A stretch of DNA of 64,000 bases from Neobacillus muris (GTDB lineage: Bacteria > Bacillota > Bacilli > Bacillales > Cytobacillaceae): the NCBI RefSeq assembly GCF_943193175.1, contig NZ_CALPDF010000005.1, positions 62,001-126,000 of the forward strand, written 5' to 3'. This document shows, piece after piece, positions 33,996 to 42,460 of this stretch (the stretch's first letter is position 1; the number at the start of each line of letters is the position of its first letter). The notes below the pieces were generated by a model. The model was not told where the DNA came from. It ran no database searches and saw nothing but the letters and a program-made list of their open reading frames with translations. The position numbers and the translations under genes are program-made.

Positions 33996-35480
33996 ATGAG
34001 TCAATTAACTGCAGATTTAAAAGAAAAAGTAGAAAAGTTTTTAACCGGCAAGAAAAAGCTTTTTATTAATGGCGATTTTGTAGAAAGCAGATCACAAAAA
34101 ACTTTTGATACTTACAATCCAGCTACTGGCGAGGTATTAGCATGTGTTTACGAAGCAGAGGCGGAAGATATTGATCTTGCAGTTAAAGCAGCCCGAAAAG
34201 CATTTGATGAAGGACCATGGTCGAAAATGAGCGCAGCCAATCGCAGCCGGCTTATGTACAAACTGGCTGATTTAATGGAGGAAAACAGTGAGGAACTAGC
34301 CCAATTAGAGACCTTGGACAATGGTAAGCCCATCCGCGAAACGACGAATGCCGACATCCCATTGGCAATTGAACATATGCGCTATTATGCAGGCTGGTCC
34401 ACAAAGATTGTAGGTCAGACCATTCCTGTTAATGGACCATTCTTAAACTATACCCGTCATGAGGCTGTGGGGGTAGTTGGACAAATTATCCCTTGGAATT
34501 TCCCGCTTTTAATGGCGATGTGGAAGCTGGGGGCTGCTCTTGCCACCGGCTGTACGGTTGTTCTAAAACCTGCGGAACAAACCCCGCTTTCAGCACTTTA
34601 CTTGGCTGAATTAATCCAGGAAGCCGGATTCCCTGCAGGTGTGGTGAACATTGTCCCTGGCTTTGGGGAAACAGCAGGCCAGCCATTGGTTGACCATCCT
34701 TTAGTGGATAAAATTGCCTTCACCGGTTCCACTGAGGTTGGAAAATTAATTATGGAAAAGGCCGCTAAAACATTGAAGCGTGTCACGCTGGAGCTCGGCG
34801 GAAAATCACCAAACATCATCCTGCCTGACGCCGATTTAACGAAGGCCATCCCAGGCGCACTTAACGGTGTGATGTTTAACCAAGGACAGGTTTGCTGTGC
34901 CGGTTCCCGTGTGTTTATTCAAAAGAAACAATTCGATAATGTGGTGGCTGACATGGCCAGTCACGCAAAGAATATTAAGCAAGGCGCCGGACTTCATGCT
35001 GATACCGAAATTGGGCCGCTTGTTTCGATTGAGCAGCAAAAACGGGTGCTGGGCTATATTGAAAAAGGATTGAACGAAGGGGCTCAGCTTGTAGTCGGCG
35101 GTGATAAGCCTCAGGAACAAGGCTATTTTGTCTCCCCTACTATTTTTGCGGATGTTCGTGATGAAATGACGATCGCCAAGGAGGAGATATTCGGACCGGT
35201 TATTTCCGCCATGCCATATGACGATTTGGATGAATTAATTAACCGTGCGAACAATAGCGAATATGGATTAGCTGCTGGCGTGTGGACACGCGATATCGCC
35301 AATGCCCATTATATTGCAAGCAAGCTCCGGGCTGGAACGGTTTGGGTAAACTGCTACAACGCCTTTGATGCGGCTTCCCCATTTGGCGGATATAAACAAT
35401 CCGGCATTGGACGGGAAATGGGGTCCTATGCACTTAATAACTACACAGAAGTAAAGAGTGTCTGGGTTTCTTTGCAATAG
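33996..35480 (+). CDS. Aldehyde dehydrogenase (DhaS/ALDH class 1-2 type)
   Basis: A 494-residue NAD(P)-dependent aldehyde dehydrogenase. The catalytic Cys is in [12 protein letters not shown] and the general base Glu in LELGGKSPN. The coenzyme loop is [11 protein letters not shown] and IPWNFPL is present; the C-terminal [15 protein letters not shown] is typical. GAGGAGGAA lies just before ATG 33996; the longer in-frame start at 33981 overlaps that site. The natural substrate is unknown; the family oxidises short and aromatic aldehydes. Monocistronic with its own terminator. Confidence 0.94.
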   Translation: MSQLTADLKEKVEKFLTGKKKLFINGDFVESRSQKTFDTYNPATGEVLACVYEAEAEDIDLAVKAARKAFDEGPWSKMSAANRSRLMYKLADLMEENSEELAQLETLDNGKPIRETTNADIPLAIEHMRYYAGWSTKIVGQTIPVNGPFLNYTRHEAVGVVGQIIPWNFPLLMAMWKLGAALATGCTVVLKPAEQTPLSALYLAELIQEAGFPAGVVNIVPGFGETAGQPLVDHPLVDKIAFTGSTEVGKLIMEKAAKTLKRVTLELGGKSPNIILPDADLTKAIPGALNGVMFNQGQVCCAGSRVFIQKKQFDNVVADMASHAKNIKQGAGLHADTEIGPLVSIEQQKRVLGYIEKGLNEGAQLVVGGDKPQEQGYFVSPTIFADVRDEMTIAKEEIFGPVISAMPYDDLDELINRANNSEYGLAAGVWTRDIANAHYIASKLRAGTVWVNCYNAFDAASPFGGYKQSGIGREMGSYALNNYTEVKSVWVSLQ

Positions 35481-35491
35481 AATAATTTAGC

Positions 35492-35524
35492 AGAAGGTGC
35501 TGGATTTCAGTGCCTTCTTTTTTT
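35492..35524 (+). terminator. Intrinsic terminator of the aldehyde dehydrogenase gene
   Basis: AGAAGGTGCTG pairs with CAGTGCCTTCT and is followed by TTTTTTT. Confidence 0.85.
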
Positions 35525-35590
35525 AAAATAAAAGTGCCTGATACCGCCCCGATGGCTGTCGAGATTCGACATTACTGGCAGTGCAGGCAC
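35525..35590 (-). terminator. Branched repeat-like terminator of the ybjQ operon
   Basis: GTGCCTG (35534-35540) and CAGGCAC (35584-35590) close a structure with an inner GTCGA / TCGAC stem. On the minus strand it runs into TTTTATTTT. Its GTGCCTGATACCGCCCC arm resembles the dispersed family B repeats. Confidence 0.65.
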
Positions 35591-35596
35591 CTGCTT

Positions 35597-35821
35597 TTAT
35601 TCTTCCTTATAAAACCGCTCCCCCGTTTCCGGGTTAAAGTAAACGACTAATTTTTTCTTTGTGGTCGGATCGATGGAGGCTTCATTTGTCCGGAAGAAGC
35701 CTTCAGGCACTTGCTTCCCATGTTTTTTTCTGAAGCGGCGGTCCCAGATAAACCAAGATCCAATGATTAAAATAAGGACGATAAGGATTTGCAAGCCGAA
35801 ATAGCCAAAAATCCACCCCAT
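35597..35821 (-). CDS. Small single-pass membrane protein downstream of ybjQ
   Basis: A 74-residue protein with one N-terminal membrane helix (about 6-26), a basic RRFRKKHGK stretch, and a C-terminal KKLVVYFNPETGERFYKEE segment that looks like a small beta hairpin. No family was recognised. It begins two bases after the ybjQ stop with GAAGGAA upstream, so it is translationally linked to it. Confidence 0.75.
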   Translation of the reverse strand: MGWIFGYFGLQILIVLILIIGSWFIWDRRFRKKHGKQVPEGFFRTNEASIDPTTKKKLVVYFNPETGERFYKEE

Positions 35822-35823
35822 CG

Positions 35824-36144
35824 CTATTCCTTCTCTGCGATAACAGCTGTGCCATAGGCTACTATTTCACTCATATTTTGGCCGATTTCACCAGAATCAA
35901 AGCGCATCATAATAATGGCGTTTGCCCCCATCGCTTGGGCGTTCTGCACCATCCGATCAATGGCTTGTTTTCTGGCATCTTCCAGCATTTCTGTATATTG
36001 ATTGATTTCTCCGCCTACAAGTCCCTTCAAGGAAGCTACGATATCTTTTCCAATTCCTCGGGCACGTACGGTCAATCCGAACACAGGACCCTTTACTTCG
36101 GTAATTTTATAGTTTGCAATTTTTTCTGTTGTGACAATAATCAT
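35824..36144 (-). CDS. YbjQ/UPF0145 family protein
   Basis: A 106-residue soluble protein of the UPF0145 (YbjQ) family, pentameric proteins once described as heavy-metal-binding-like. Key features are GLTVRARGIGKDIVASLKGLVGGEI, ARKQAIDRMVQNAQAMGANAIIMMRFD and the final YGTAV. The function is unknown. ATG 36144 follows GGAGGG. It is co-transcribed with the small membrane protein. Confidence 0.92.
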   Translation of the reverse strand: MIIVTTEKIANYKITEVKGPVFGLTVRARGIGKDIVASLKGLVGGEINQYTEMLEDARKQAIDRMVQNAQAMGANAIIMMRFDSGEIGQNMSEIVAYGTAVIAEKE

Positions 36145-36563
36145 GCTTTGATTCCCTCCTTATGGATATATGTTCATTGTACTTCCAGCTGACAGAATAT
36201 ACCATTGTTTAAAAATATTTTTGGTACTTAGTAGGGCAGGTCAGGAAGCTAGGATTCGCGGAGGACCATTTTCTTCTTTTTTCATATAGGAGGTCCTTCC
36301 TGAAGGACCTTTCATGACGACAGTTTTTTTGGTTCCACTGCTTTTTTGGCGCCTTGACCCTTTCCTCACTAGTTCTAAAAAACAAGCTTTCATCCCCATC
36401 ATGAATAACTAGGATTCTAGGGCTTCGAGTGGCACCATATCTGGCTCTCATCTATGCCAGGAAAACTTTGAGCAGCACAACGTATGGCAAAAAGCCCTTA
36501 TGGTCAAAACTAGAGGAGAGAAATAAATGGATACAGTCCAACGTGCTGCAGGAGGATCCGCAA
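36145..36563. other. Intergenic region with gene debris
   Basis: About 420 bases without an intact gene. It holds a 9-bp hairpin (AGGTCCTTC / GAAGGACCT, 36291-36310), and a short open frame on the plus strand upstream of the phage-like gene that lacks a ribosome site of its own. It is most easily read as a decayed border of a small phage-derived insertion. Confidence 0.4.
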
Positions 36564-36902
36564 ATGACAAAGGATGAATTAATAAAACTATTAGTACTGA
36601 TAGAGAACGTTTATCCCAAATTCACATTCAAGAATGAAACAATTCAACAATGGTTTGAATTTTGCGGTCAAATGGATTTTGAAAAAGTGATGGCCAAGCT
36701 GACAAAACACATCAGGAACAATCCATTTCCACCTGCAATTGCTGATATCGCCGTATTTCCTTACGAAAAAAATGAATCTCCACAACGCTTACAGAAATGG
36801 ATGATGAAAGTGCGCGCGCGAATGGAACACGAGCATTGCAAAGCGAACCTCACTAAACTGCCATACTGGCTCGCCGAATACTCAGCAAGGAAAGGGGGAT
36901 GA
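36564..36902 (+). CDS. Phage G39P-like helicase loader/inhibitor, orphan
   Basis: A 112-residue protein matching the N-terminal domain of replicative helicase loader/inhibitor G39P of Bacillus phage SPP1: TKDELIKLLVLIENVYPKF, TIQQWFEFCGQMDFEKVMAKL and the hallmark NNPFPPAIADI. G39P binds the phage helicase and delivers it to the origin. Here ATG 36564 follows AGGAGG, which makes it the preferred start over the longer frame from 36429. No helicase, initiator or other phage gene adjoins it, so it is an isolated cargo or remnant. Expression and function are unknown. Confidence 0.65.
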   Translation: MTKDELIKLLVLIENVYPKFTFKNETIQQWFEFCGQMDFEKVMAKLTKHIRNNPFPPAIADIAVFPYEKNESPQRLQKWMMKVRARMEHEHCKANLTKLPYWLAEYSARKGG

Positions 36903-37082
36903 ACCGTGGGCATCCTTGATGGCTACATTTTCAATGACCCGTTTCATGCCGGATGGATCTCCCAAAATCATGTACCCCTGAATCAGTTTACCAAAGAAAG
37001 CAGTAATAAGATCCCCATATAATACAAAAGATGCAATTCCAAATATTAGAATTGCACCTCTACTGTTTTTAAGCCTGCTTAA
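36882..37082 (-). pseudogene. Histidine kinase ATPase-domain remnant
   Basis: The minus-strand frame is open for 66 codons with no start and reads ILGDPSGMKRVIENVAIKD, close to the N box of the kinase at 16783-17703 (MADPSAVKRVIENL). Twenty consecutive bases are identical (17092-17111 and 36927-36946). The four to five residues usually between the N-box Asn and the following segment are missing. No other kinase domain is nearby, so this is a decayed fragment. Confidence 0.5.
37030..37070 (+). terminator. Hairpin, possible terminator
   Basis: GATGCAATTC (37030-37039) pairs with GAATTGCACC (37049-37058) and is followed by TCTACTGTTTTT. It lies downstream of the phage-like gene. The rest of the gap to 37274 shows nothing recognisable. 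Confidence 0.45.
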
Positions 37083-37274
37083 TTAACTTTTCGCAAATAA
37101 GATTGATAGGATATTTTTAAAAGCAAAACTGGAGACGATATGACACTCTGCTTGATTTTTATGCCCATTCACCTTTTGCCAGAGCATTTGCTGACTGTTT
37201 ACTTCCCTTTGGTTGGTTTGTCCAGATAATTTCTTAATCTTATTTTGATCAAATGGCCGCATTTCTTAACTTAA

Positions 37275-38261
37275 TTAATCTTCGTATTCTTTTTCAAATA
37301 CTTTAGTACTTCTTACTGTATCAAACGGCCGTACCAATTTTTCAATCTGTTCCCGTTTCGGCTCAAAAAATGGCGGCAGCGATAGTTTTTCACCAAGCGT
37401 TTCATAGGGCTCGTCCCCCATAAAGCCCGGCCCGTCTGTTGCTATTTCAAACAGGATTTGCGGATAGACATTGGTATACAAGGAGCCAAAATAATACCGT
37501 TCCACATAACCGGAATTCGGCAGACGGAAGGATTGCATCCGTTTCATCCATTCATCCAGTTCCGCACGGTCCTCCACACGGAACGCCGCATGGTGCACGG
37601 TTCCAAATCCCTGGCGGCCCCTAGGAAGAATCGTATTATATTCCACAATGACTGAAGCGCCATTACCGCCTTCACCTGTTTCAAACAAATGATAAGAACC
37701 TTCTTTAGCGGTTTCCTTAAATAATAAAACCTCCTCCATCAGTGCTTTGAAGTAATCCAGATTGGAGACTCTAACAAAGACCGGTCCCAATCCTGTAATC
37801 GCATATTCTAACGGGATAGGCCCTTTTTGCCAAGGAGTGCCGGCGGCAACACCTTGATTGTTTTCATCGGAAATCAATTGGTATTGTTGATCATCAAAAT
37901 CCACAAAGGAAAGTGTTTTTTTGCCAAACTGTTCCTTAATCCCTGTATGCTCCACCTTTAATCGGTTAAAACGTTTGACCCAATAATCTAATGCAGCATC
38001 ATTAGGAACCCGGAATGAGGTCTTTGAAATCTCGTCTGTCCCATGAACTCCTTTTGGGATTCCTGGAAAGTCAAAAAATGTCATGTCGGTACCAGGGGAG
38101 CCGACGTCATCTGTAAAATACAAATGATACGTTTGGATATCGTCTTGGTTCACGGTTTTCTTCACTAGTCGCAGACCCAAAACATTCGTGAAAAATTCAT
38201 ATATTTTTTCTGCACTGCTTGTAATGGCTGTAACGTGATGTACGCCTTTTAATTGGTTCAT
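37275..38261 (-). CDS. mhqO: Ring-cleaving dioxygenase of the MhqO/MhqA type
   Basis: A 328-residue protein of two VOC modules, with metal-ligand motifs GVHHVTAI near the N-terminus, GTVHHAAFRVED at the start of the second module and PQILFEIATDG near the end. The family includes Bacillus subtilis MhqO, MhqE and MhqA, which act in resistance to hydroquinones and quinone-like electrophiles. A near-palindromic MhqR-type operator lies about 80 bases upstream, supporting the assignment. Monocistronic here. The exact paralogue is uncertain. Confidence 0.88.
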   Translation of the reverse strand: MNQLKGVHHVTAITSSAEKIYEFFTNVLGLRLVKKTVNQDDIQTYHLYFTDDVGSPGTDMTFFDFPGIPKGVHGTDEISKTSFRVPNDAALDYWVKRFNRLKVEHTGIKEQFGKKTLSFVDFDDQQYQLISDENNQGVAAGTPWQKGPIPLEYAITGLGPVFVRVSNLDYFKALMEEVLLFKETAKEGSYHLFETGEGGNGASVIVEYNTILPRGRQGFGTVHHAAFRVEDRAELDEWMKRMQSFRLPNSGYVERYYFGSLYTNVYPQILFEIATDGPGFMGDEPYETLGEKLSLPPFFEPKREQIEKLVRPFDTVRSTKVFEKEYED

Positions 38262-38339
38262 AATTAATTATGTCCTCCCATCATTTTTCGTTTTCCTTAT
38301 TTTCTATATCTCAACCAAAATTATTATCTTTAATTCAAA

Positions 38340-38357
38340 CATCTCGAATTTGAGATA
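38340..38357 (-). promoter_or_regulatory. Candidate MhqR operator
   Basis: CATCTCGAATTTGAGATA matches, with one or two changes, the palindrome TATCTCGAATTCGAGATA known for MhqR in Bacillus subtilis. A second partial half-site TATCTC lies at 38307-38312. Confidence 0.65.
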
Positions 38358-38450
38358 ATTATAAAACAAAAATTCTTTTGCGTCAATAATAAATATAAGC
38401 TCTTTAAGATCGCTTTGATCGCTTTCCTCCTTCTTTGATTTGCTATTTAT

Positions 38451-38536
38451 AAAAAAACAGGGGCTGTCATATAAGGGGTCTGACTCCATGTGTAGTTCTG
38501 ACACCTTTGCTCTTTGACAGCACCTGCCATCCCCTG
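38451..38536 (-). repeat. Dispersed repeat, family B copy 5, likely terminator of lrgAB
   Basis: CAGGGGCTGTCA (38458-38469) pairs with TGACAG (38515-38520) and CCCCTG (38531-38536); the interior has the family core ACACCTTTGCTCTTTGACAG. On the minus strand the structure runs into seven T, 20 bases past the LrgB stop. Confidence 0.65.
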
Positions 38537-38554
38537 CATTCAAATAAACACTAT

Positions 38555-39241
38555 TTAAAATTGGATAAGAGGATAAATCCATGGGAGAAGGATGGAAGTA
38601 ATAATCGCCGCAAATCCCATGGCCAGGCTTGAAACTGCCCCTTGGACAGGACCTTCCGTCATGATCTGGCTGGTGCCTATCCCGTGGGAAACAGTGCCAA
38701 TACTTAGACCACGTGAAAACGGATCAGTAATTTTCATACATGTTAGTAGGATGGGACCCAACACTGCACCGAAAATGCCGGCTGTAATCACAAAGGCCGC
38801 TGCAAGGGCCGGATCCCCGCCAATAAGGGCGGCAGCTTCAATAGCAACAGGTGTCGTGACCGCTTTAACTGCGGATGCCGCTTGGATGGTATCAGATAAT
38901 CCCAATGCCTTTGAGAGCCAAACGGCAGAAGTCATCGTTGCGATTGTGCCAATTGCCAGCCCCAGGACAGCTGGCTTCAATCTTTCCCGAATGATCGACT
39001 GATTTTTATACATAGGCAGCGCAAGAGCAACAGTAGCTGGACCTAACAGAAATGTCATCCAATCCTTTGCCGTTGCATATTGTTTATAGCTTATGTGCAA
39101 TGAACTAAGAATGGCAATGATGACGATAGTCGCTGTTAAGATAGGTGTGGTGAATGGCGATGGAACATGTTTTGCCAGTTTGATTGCGCCTATATATACT
39201 GTGATCGTAATGAAAATGCTAAGCAGAGTGAGACTGTCCAT
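38555..39241 (-). CDS. lrgB: LrgB/CidB family membrane protein
   Basis: A 228-residue membrane protein with about eight hydrophobic segments. Family signatures include GPATVALALPMYKN, AVKAVTTPVAIEAAALIGG and GTVSHGIGTSQIMTEG. LrgB works with LrgA in control of murein hydrolase activity and, in Bacillus, pyruvate uptake (PftAB-type proteins are related). Its start overlaps the end of lrgA by 23 bases. Confidence 0.92.
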   Translation of the reverse strand: MDSLTLLSIFITITVYIGAIKLAKHVPSPFTTPILTATIVIIAILSSLHISYKQYATAKDWMTFLLGPATVALALPMYKNQSIIRERLKPAVLGLAIGTIATMTSAVWLSKALGLSDTIQAASAVKAVTTPVAIEAAALIGGDPALAAAFVITAGIFGAVLGPILLTCMKITDPFSRGLSIGTVSHGIGTSQIMTEGPVQGAVSSLAMGFAAIITSILLPWIYPLIQF

Positions 39242-39635
39242 GATTAGTCTTTTCCCCTCCAGTTGGATTTCTTTCCTTCTTCGTCAAATACTGAGTGGCT
39301 GCCGCACTTATCGCCAAACCAATTATGGTGCTGCCCGCAATCATTAGCAGCAGCTGCCATCCATTTGTCTTTATTAATCCTCCGTAGTTCATTAAGCCAA
39401 CTGCAATTGGGACGAAGAAAAATCCTAAGTGCTTATTTAAAAAGGCTGCACCCTTCTCTATAAATTTCACCTGGATAATTTTGCAAACTAACATAACATA
39501 AAGAATAACCATTCCTAATACACTGGATGGAATCGGGATATGGAAGGTTTCAACCGCGTATTTTGAACATGCATAAATGGCCCAAATAAACACCAATTGG
39601 ATAATGAATAGGAAAGCATTTTTCACAAAAGACAT
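39219..39635 (-). CDS. lrgA: LrgA/CidA family holin-like protein
   Basis: A 138-residue protein with four membrane helices and the CidA/LrgA features IPIPSSVLGMVILYVML and GFFFVPIAVGLMNYGGLI. A charged polar tail (KKERNPTGGEKTNH) overlaps the lrgB start. No LytSR-type two-component system adjoins it. Confidence 0.92.
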   Translation of the reverse strand: MSFVKNAFLFIIQLVFIWAIYACSKYAVETFHIPIPSSVLGMVILYVMLVCKIIQVKFIEKGAAFLNKHLGFFFVPIAVGLMNYGGLIKTNGWQLLLMIAGSTIIGLAISAAATQYLTKKERNPTGGEKTNHGQSHSA

Positions 39636-39874
39636 CCCTTTCTCTTTCCTTTTATTATGAATAATACTTTATCAAGGTCCATCAGATTTGAAAAGGAATA
39701 AAGTTCCATCTGCAGATTTCGAAGATCTGCTGCCAAGTAAACCCAAAAAAGGGCAGCCCTCACAAGGACTCACCCCGTTACTTTGGATTATTTTATGCGC
39801 CGGTCATTGTAAAAATCGGCCTATCAAGTTCCAGGCGGATTACTCAAAATGCCTTCTTCTTTCTGTATCATTGG

Positions 39875-40591
39875 CTAATTTTTACTTGGAATGGCCAAAA
39901 AGCCTTCTAATCTCTTCCGCGCCACAGGATCATCCGAATTGGCATTTTGCTTGGCAAGCCTTAACGCTTCTTCATAATTATCAGCATGGTAAATCCCTGT
40001 TCCAATGACAACCCCATCGGCCCCTGCCCCGATAAACTCAGAGCAATTCCCAGGTTTCATTCCTCCATCAATGATGATAGCAAGATTAGGATTCATTTTC
40101 TCGGCACGTTCTCTAAGTTGTTTAATCCGATCAATGGTTTCAGGAGATGGCTTTTGACCGCCAAATCCAACCTTGATAGACATTAACGTCAAAGCATCTA
40201 TTGACGTAAATACCTCATCCGAAATGTTTTCAAGGGGGGTTTCTTTTAGAATAGCAATACCGGCCTGCAAACCTCTCGAGTGAATATACTCAATAATCGC
40301 AAGCGGATCCTTAGCAGCCTCTAAATGAAAAACAACCTGATCCGCTCCAGCATCACAATATTTTTTTACATGTTCCTCTGGAGAATTGACCATTAAATGC
40401 ACTTCAATAGGCAGGCCTGTTATATTTCTAATTTCCAAAACTGTTTCTGGACTAAACGTCTCTCTTGGAACAAACTGTCCATCCATAACATCTATGCTAA
40501 AAGCATCGACCCCTGCCCGATCAACGTCCCGAATTTCATCTGGTAATCTCGACCAATCAGCATCGAGAATAGACGCGAGTATAATTCCCAT
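39875..40591 (-). CDS. Ribulose-phosphate 3-epimerase-like protein with altered metal site
   Basis: A 238-residue TIM-barrel protein of the Rpe family. ASILDADW, DVMDGQFVP, HLMV, GFGGQKPSPETIDRI and IIDGGM are all in place. The first metal-binding histidine of Rpe (HxDVMDG) is Ser32 (FSIDVMDG), while Asp34, the HLMV histidine and the DGG Asp remain. Activity on D-ribulose 5-phosphate may be reduced or changed, so the usual rpe name is not given. ATG 40591 follows AAGGAAGGTG; the GTG at 40603 is part of that site. Genes next to it (DegV and LrgAB) give no hint of the pathway. Confidence 0.82.
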   Translation of the reverse strand: MGIILASILDADWSRLPDEIRDVDRAGVDAFSIDVMDGQFVPRETFSPETVLEIRNITGLPIEVHLMVNSPEEHVKKYCDAGADQVVFHLEAAKDPLAIIEYIHSRGLQAGIAILKETPLENISDEVFTSIDALTLMSIKVGFGGQKPSPETIDRIKQLRERAEKMNPNLAIIIDGGMKPGNCSEFIGAGADGVVIGTGIYHADNYEEALRLAKQNANSDDPVARKRLEGFLAIPSKN

Positions 40592-40743
40592 AATTAATAG
40601 CACCTTCCTTAATATCGTAATTGCTTTATATCAAACTAAAATCAGCCAGTTCATAAGTCCACTCATTTTTCATTCCATATAGAGAATAAGGAAAACAACT
40701 CCATTTATTCTTTTCCTTTTACAGTATCGTTATACTGTTCGGG

Positions 40744-41595
40744 TTAGTTGGCCATAAATAATATTCCGAGTGTATTAGGGCCACAATGGGAAGAAATCGT
40801 ACAGCCGGCCCGGGTAACCAAAATTTCTTTAAATTCCGCTAACTCTTCTATTGCATTCTTAACTAGTTCAATATTCTCGGGAGATGTGCCCGAATGGGTG
40901 ATAAAAATCCTGTCAGTTTTTATATCAGCCTGCCCGCTTAGCTTATCCATAGTGTAATGTTTCAATGCCTTTGGCAGCGCACCTCGATATTTTTTTCCAA
41001 CCTTCATATTTCCGCTTGCAGTGTCCACTTCAATACATGGTTTAATATTTAATAGATTCGCACTAAAAGCAGTAAGGGCAGAACATCTGCCTCCCTCACG
41101 AAGGTAGGTAAGATTATCAATGACAAAGCTTGCCTGAACTTTTGTCTTTATTTCATTGACCTCCTGATAGATCTGGGCTGCCGGCATTCCCTTGGCAATA
41201 CGTTCAGCGGCTTCTATCACAAGAAGACCCATGCCTGTGGAAAGATTGCAGGAATCGATTGAATACACATGTCCAAGCTCCTGTGCAGCAATGCGGCTAT
41301 TCTGGTAGGAAGAAGATAATCCGGATCCAAGGCTAATATGGATGACCTCATAGCCCTCATCTGTCCACCTTTTAAAATAATCGATATATTCTGCTGGATT
41401 AGGAGCTGATGTTTTCGGCAGCACACGCTGCCTCTGATATGTATCATAAATGTCGCCTGGCGTAATATCTACTCCATCTTTATATTGTTCGCCGCCTAAA
41501 TTAATATGAAGCGGCTGACAATGCACTTGATATCGTTCTTTTAATCTATCATCAAGATCACACGTACTGTCTGCACTAAGAATCACTTTTCTCAA
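40744..41595 (-). CDS. DegV family fatty-acid-binding protein
   Basis: A 283-residue DegV protein. Typical motifs are SADSTCDLDDRLKERYQVHCQPL at the N-terminus, KTSAPNPAEYIDYF, SLGSGLSSSYQ (lipid carboxylate binding), the SCNLSTGMGLLVIEA helix, and a GGRCSALTAF loop. DegV/FakB-type proteins hand fatty acids to the FakA kinase; whether this one does so cannot be told because no fakA is nearby. Confidence 0.92.
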   Translation of the reverse strand: MRKVILSADSTCDLDDRLKERYQVHCQPLHINLGGEQYKDGVDITPGDIYDTYQRQRVLPKTSAPNPAEYIDYFKRWTDEGYEVIHISLGSGLSSSYQNSRIAAQELGHVYSIDSCNLSTGMGLLVIEAAERIAKGMPAAQIYQEVNEIKTKVQASFVIDNLTYLREGGRCSALTAFSANLLNIKPCIEVDTASGNMKVGKKYRGALPKALKHYTMDKLSGQADIKTDRIFITHSGTSPENIELVKNAIEELAEFKEILVTRAGCTISSHCGPNTLGILFMAN

Positions 41596-41701
41596 TTTTT
41601 TTGCCTCCTATTTTAATAATGAACGAAATTATAAGAGCCATCAGCCATTAACGATCTTGCTTTCCCTTGTGCTTCTATTATTATTACAAGAATTAATCAA
41701 A

Positions 41702-41759
41702 AAAGCCATAGGAACGGTTTTCATGACTAAATATCCATGAAAACCGTTCCTATAGCTTT
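41702..41759. repeat. Dispersed palindrome, family A copy 1
   Basis: Arms 41702-41725 and 41736-41759 match in 23 of 24 positions (ATAGGAACGGTTTTCATG is the perfect core) around a ten-base loop. Read on the minus strand it runs into T5-6, so it can act as a terminator; no gene immediately upstream on that strand needs one. Confidence 0.8.
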
Positions 41760-41817
41760 CCACTTTTATAACGCTCTATGGTTGTACAAACTAATCCTAA
41801 ATGGAGGTGTACACTTA

Positions 41818-42078
41818 GTGAAAATAAAAATTGCCGTAAGCTTATTTATTTTTATATTTTTATTTTCAGCAGCCTTAATCCTGCAGATTAAAACCCAGCG
41901 GGAATATTTTGATAATCAACTGGAATCACATAAAAATCAATTGAACCTCGTTCCATTAAATACGCAAAATACTCCTGCATCAATTAATCCCAAGAAATTT
42001 TATGAGCCATTTAAACCAAGGGAATATATTCGGATTACAACTGTCCACGGGGATGGTTCTCGCGGCCAAAAGCCATGA
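41818..42078 (+). CDS. Small membrane-anchored protein between two palindromes
   Basis: An 86-residue protein from GTG 41818, with GGAGGTG upstream. A Lys-rich N-terminus leads into one membrane helix (about 4-24). The rest is polar and probably extracellular. No family was recognised. The longer frame starting at 41737 begins inside the upstream palindrome and is rejected. The last residues (HGDGSRGQKP) are encoded by the downstream palindrome, so the original tail has probably been overwritten. Confidence 0.6.
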   Translation: MKIKIAVSLFIFIFLFSAALILQIKTQREYFDNQLESHKNQLNLVPLNTQNTPASINPKKFYEPFKPREYIRITTVHGDGSRGQKP

Positions 42079-42093
42079 GAACCGTCTCCATGG
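42045..42093. repeat. Dispersed palindrome, family A copy 2
   Basis: CCACGGGGATGGTTCTCGCGG (42045-42065) pairs with the segment 42073-42093 (CCATGAGAACCGTCTCCATGG) through compensatory G-T pairs. It overlaps the end of the small membrane protein gene and separates it from the convergent mrp operon. Confidence 0.7.
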
Positions 42094-42097
42094 AACT

Positions 42098-42460
42098 TCA
42101 CTCTTCATGTAATTTTTTTTGATATTCTTTCAGGTCATCTCTGACACTGCGATCCCAAAGTTTGACTCCTGAATTGTACGCAGCCCTATTAATCAGATGC
42201 CCCGAGATTGGAGAGGTCATAAAGAGAAAAACAATGCCAAGGATTAGCCTCGAATTAAAATGCCCTTCAAAAGAATAAAAGTACAAGAAGGTTCCCAATA
42301 AAATTGACATAACCCCTAGAGTAGCTGCTTTTGATGCAGCATGATTTCTTGTGTATACATCAGGAAGCCTAATAACTCCAAACGTTGCAATCAAGCAAAG
42401 TATCGCGCCTGCCAAGATAAAAAATCCAATGAGAAAATTAACGATGACTGTCACGTTCAA
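42098..42460 (-). CDS. mrpG: Na+/H+ antiporter subunit MrpG
   Basis: A protein of about 120 residues with three membrane helices and the MnhG motif [27 protein letters not shown]. The start is uncertain: TTG 42460 is six bases from GGGGG; GTG 42454 is an alternative. A longer frame from 42505 would overlap mrpF by 68 bases. Last gene of the seven-gene operon; MrpG is needed for assembly of the hetero-oligomeric antiporter. Confidence 0.88.
   Translation of the reverse strand: MNVTVIVNFLIGFFILAGAILCLIATFGVIRLPDVYTRNHAASKAATLGVMSILLGTFLYFYSFEGHFNSRLILGIVFLFMTSPISGHLINRAAYNSGVKLWDRSVRDDLKEYQKKLHEE

Noticed and set aside
36905..37021. Plus-strand GTG frame of 38 codons following the phage-like gene
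   Set aside because: It is antisense to the histidine kinase remnant, which explains the sequence better.
38304..38582. 92-codon minus-strand frame covering the repeat at 38.45 kb
   Set aside because: It overlaps the lrgAB terminator-repeat and the MhqR-like operator and has no protein-like features.
39688..40008. 106-codon plus-strand frame
   Set aside because: Its 3' third is antisense to the epimerase gene, and no ribosome site or known family was seen.
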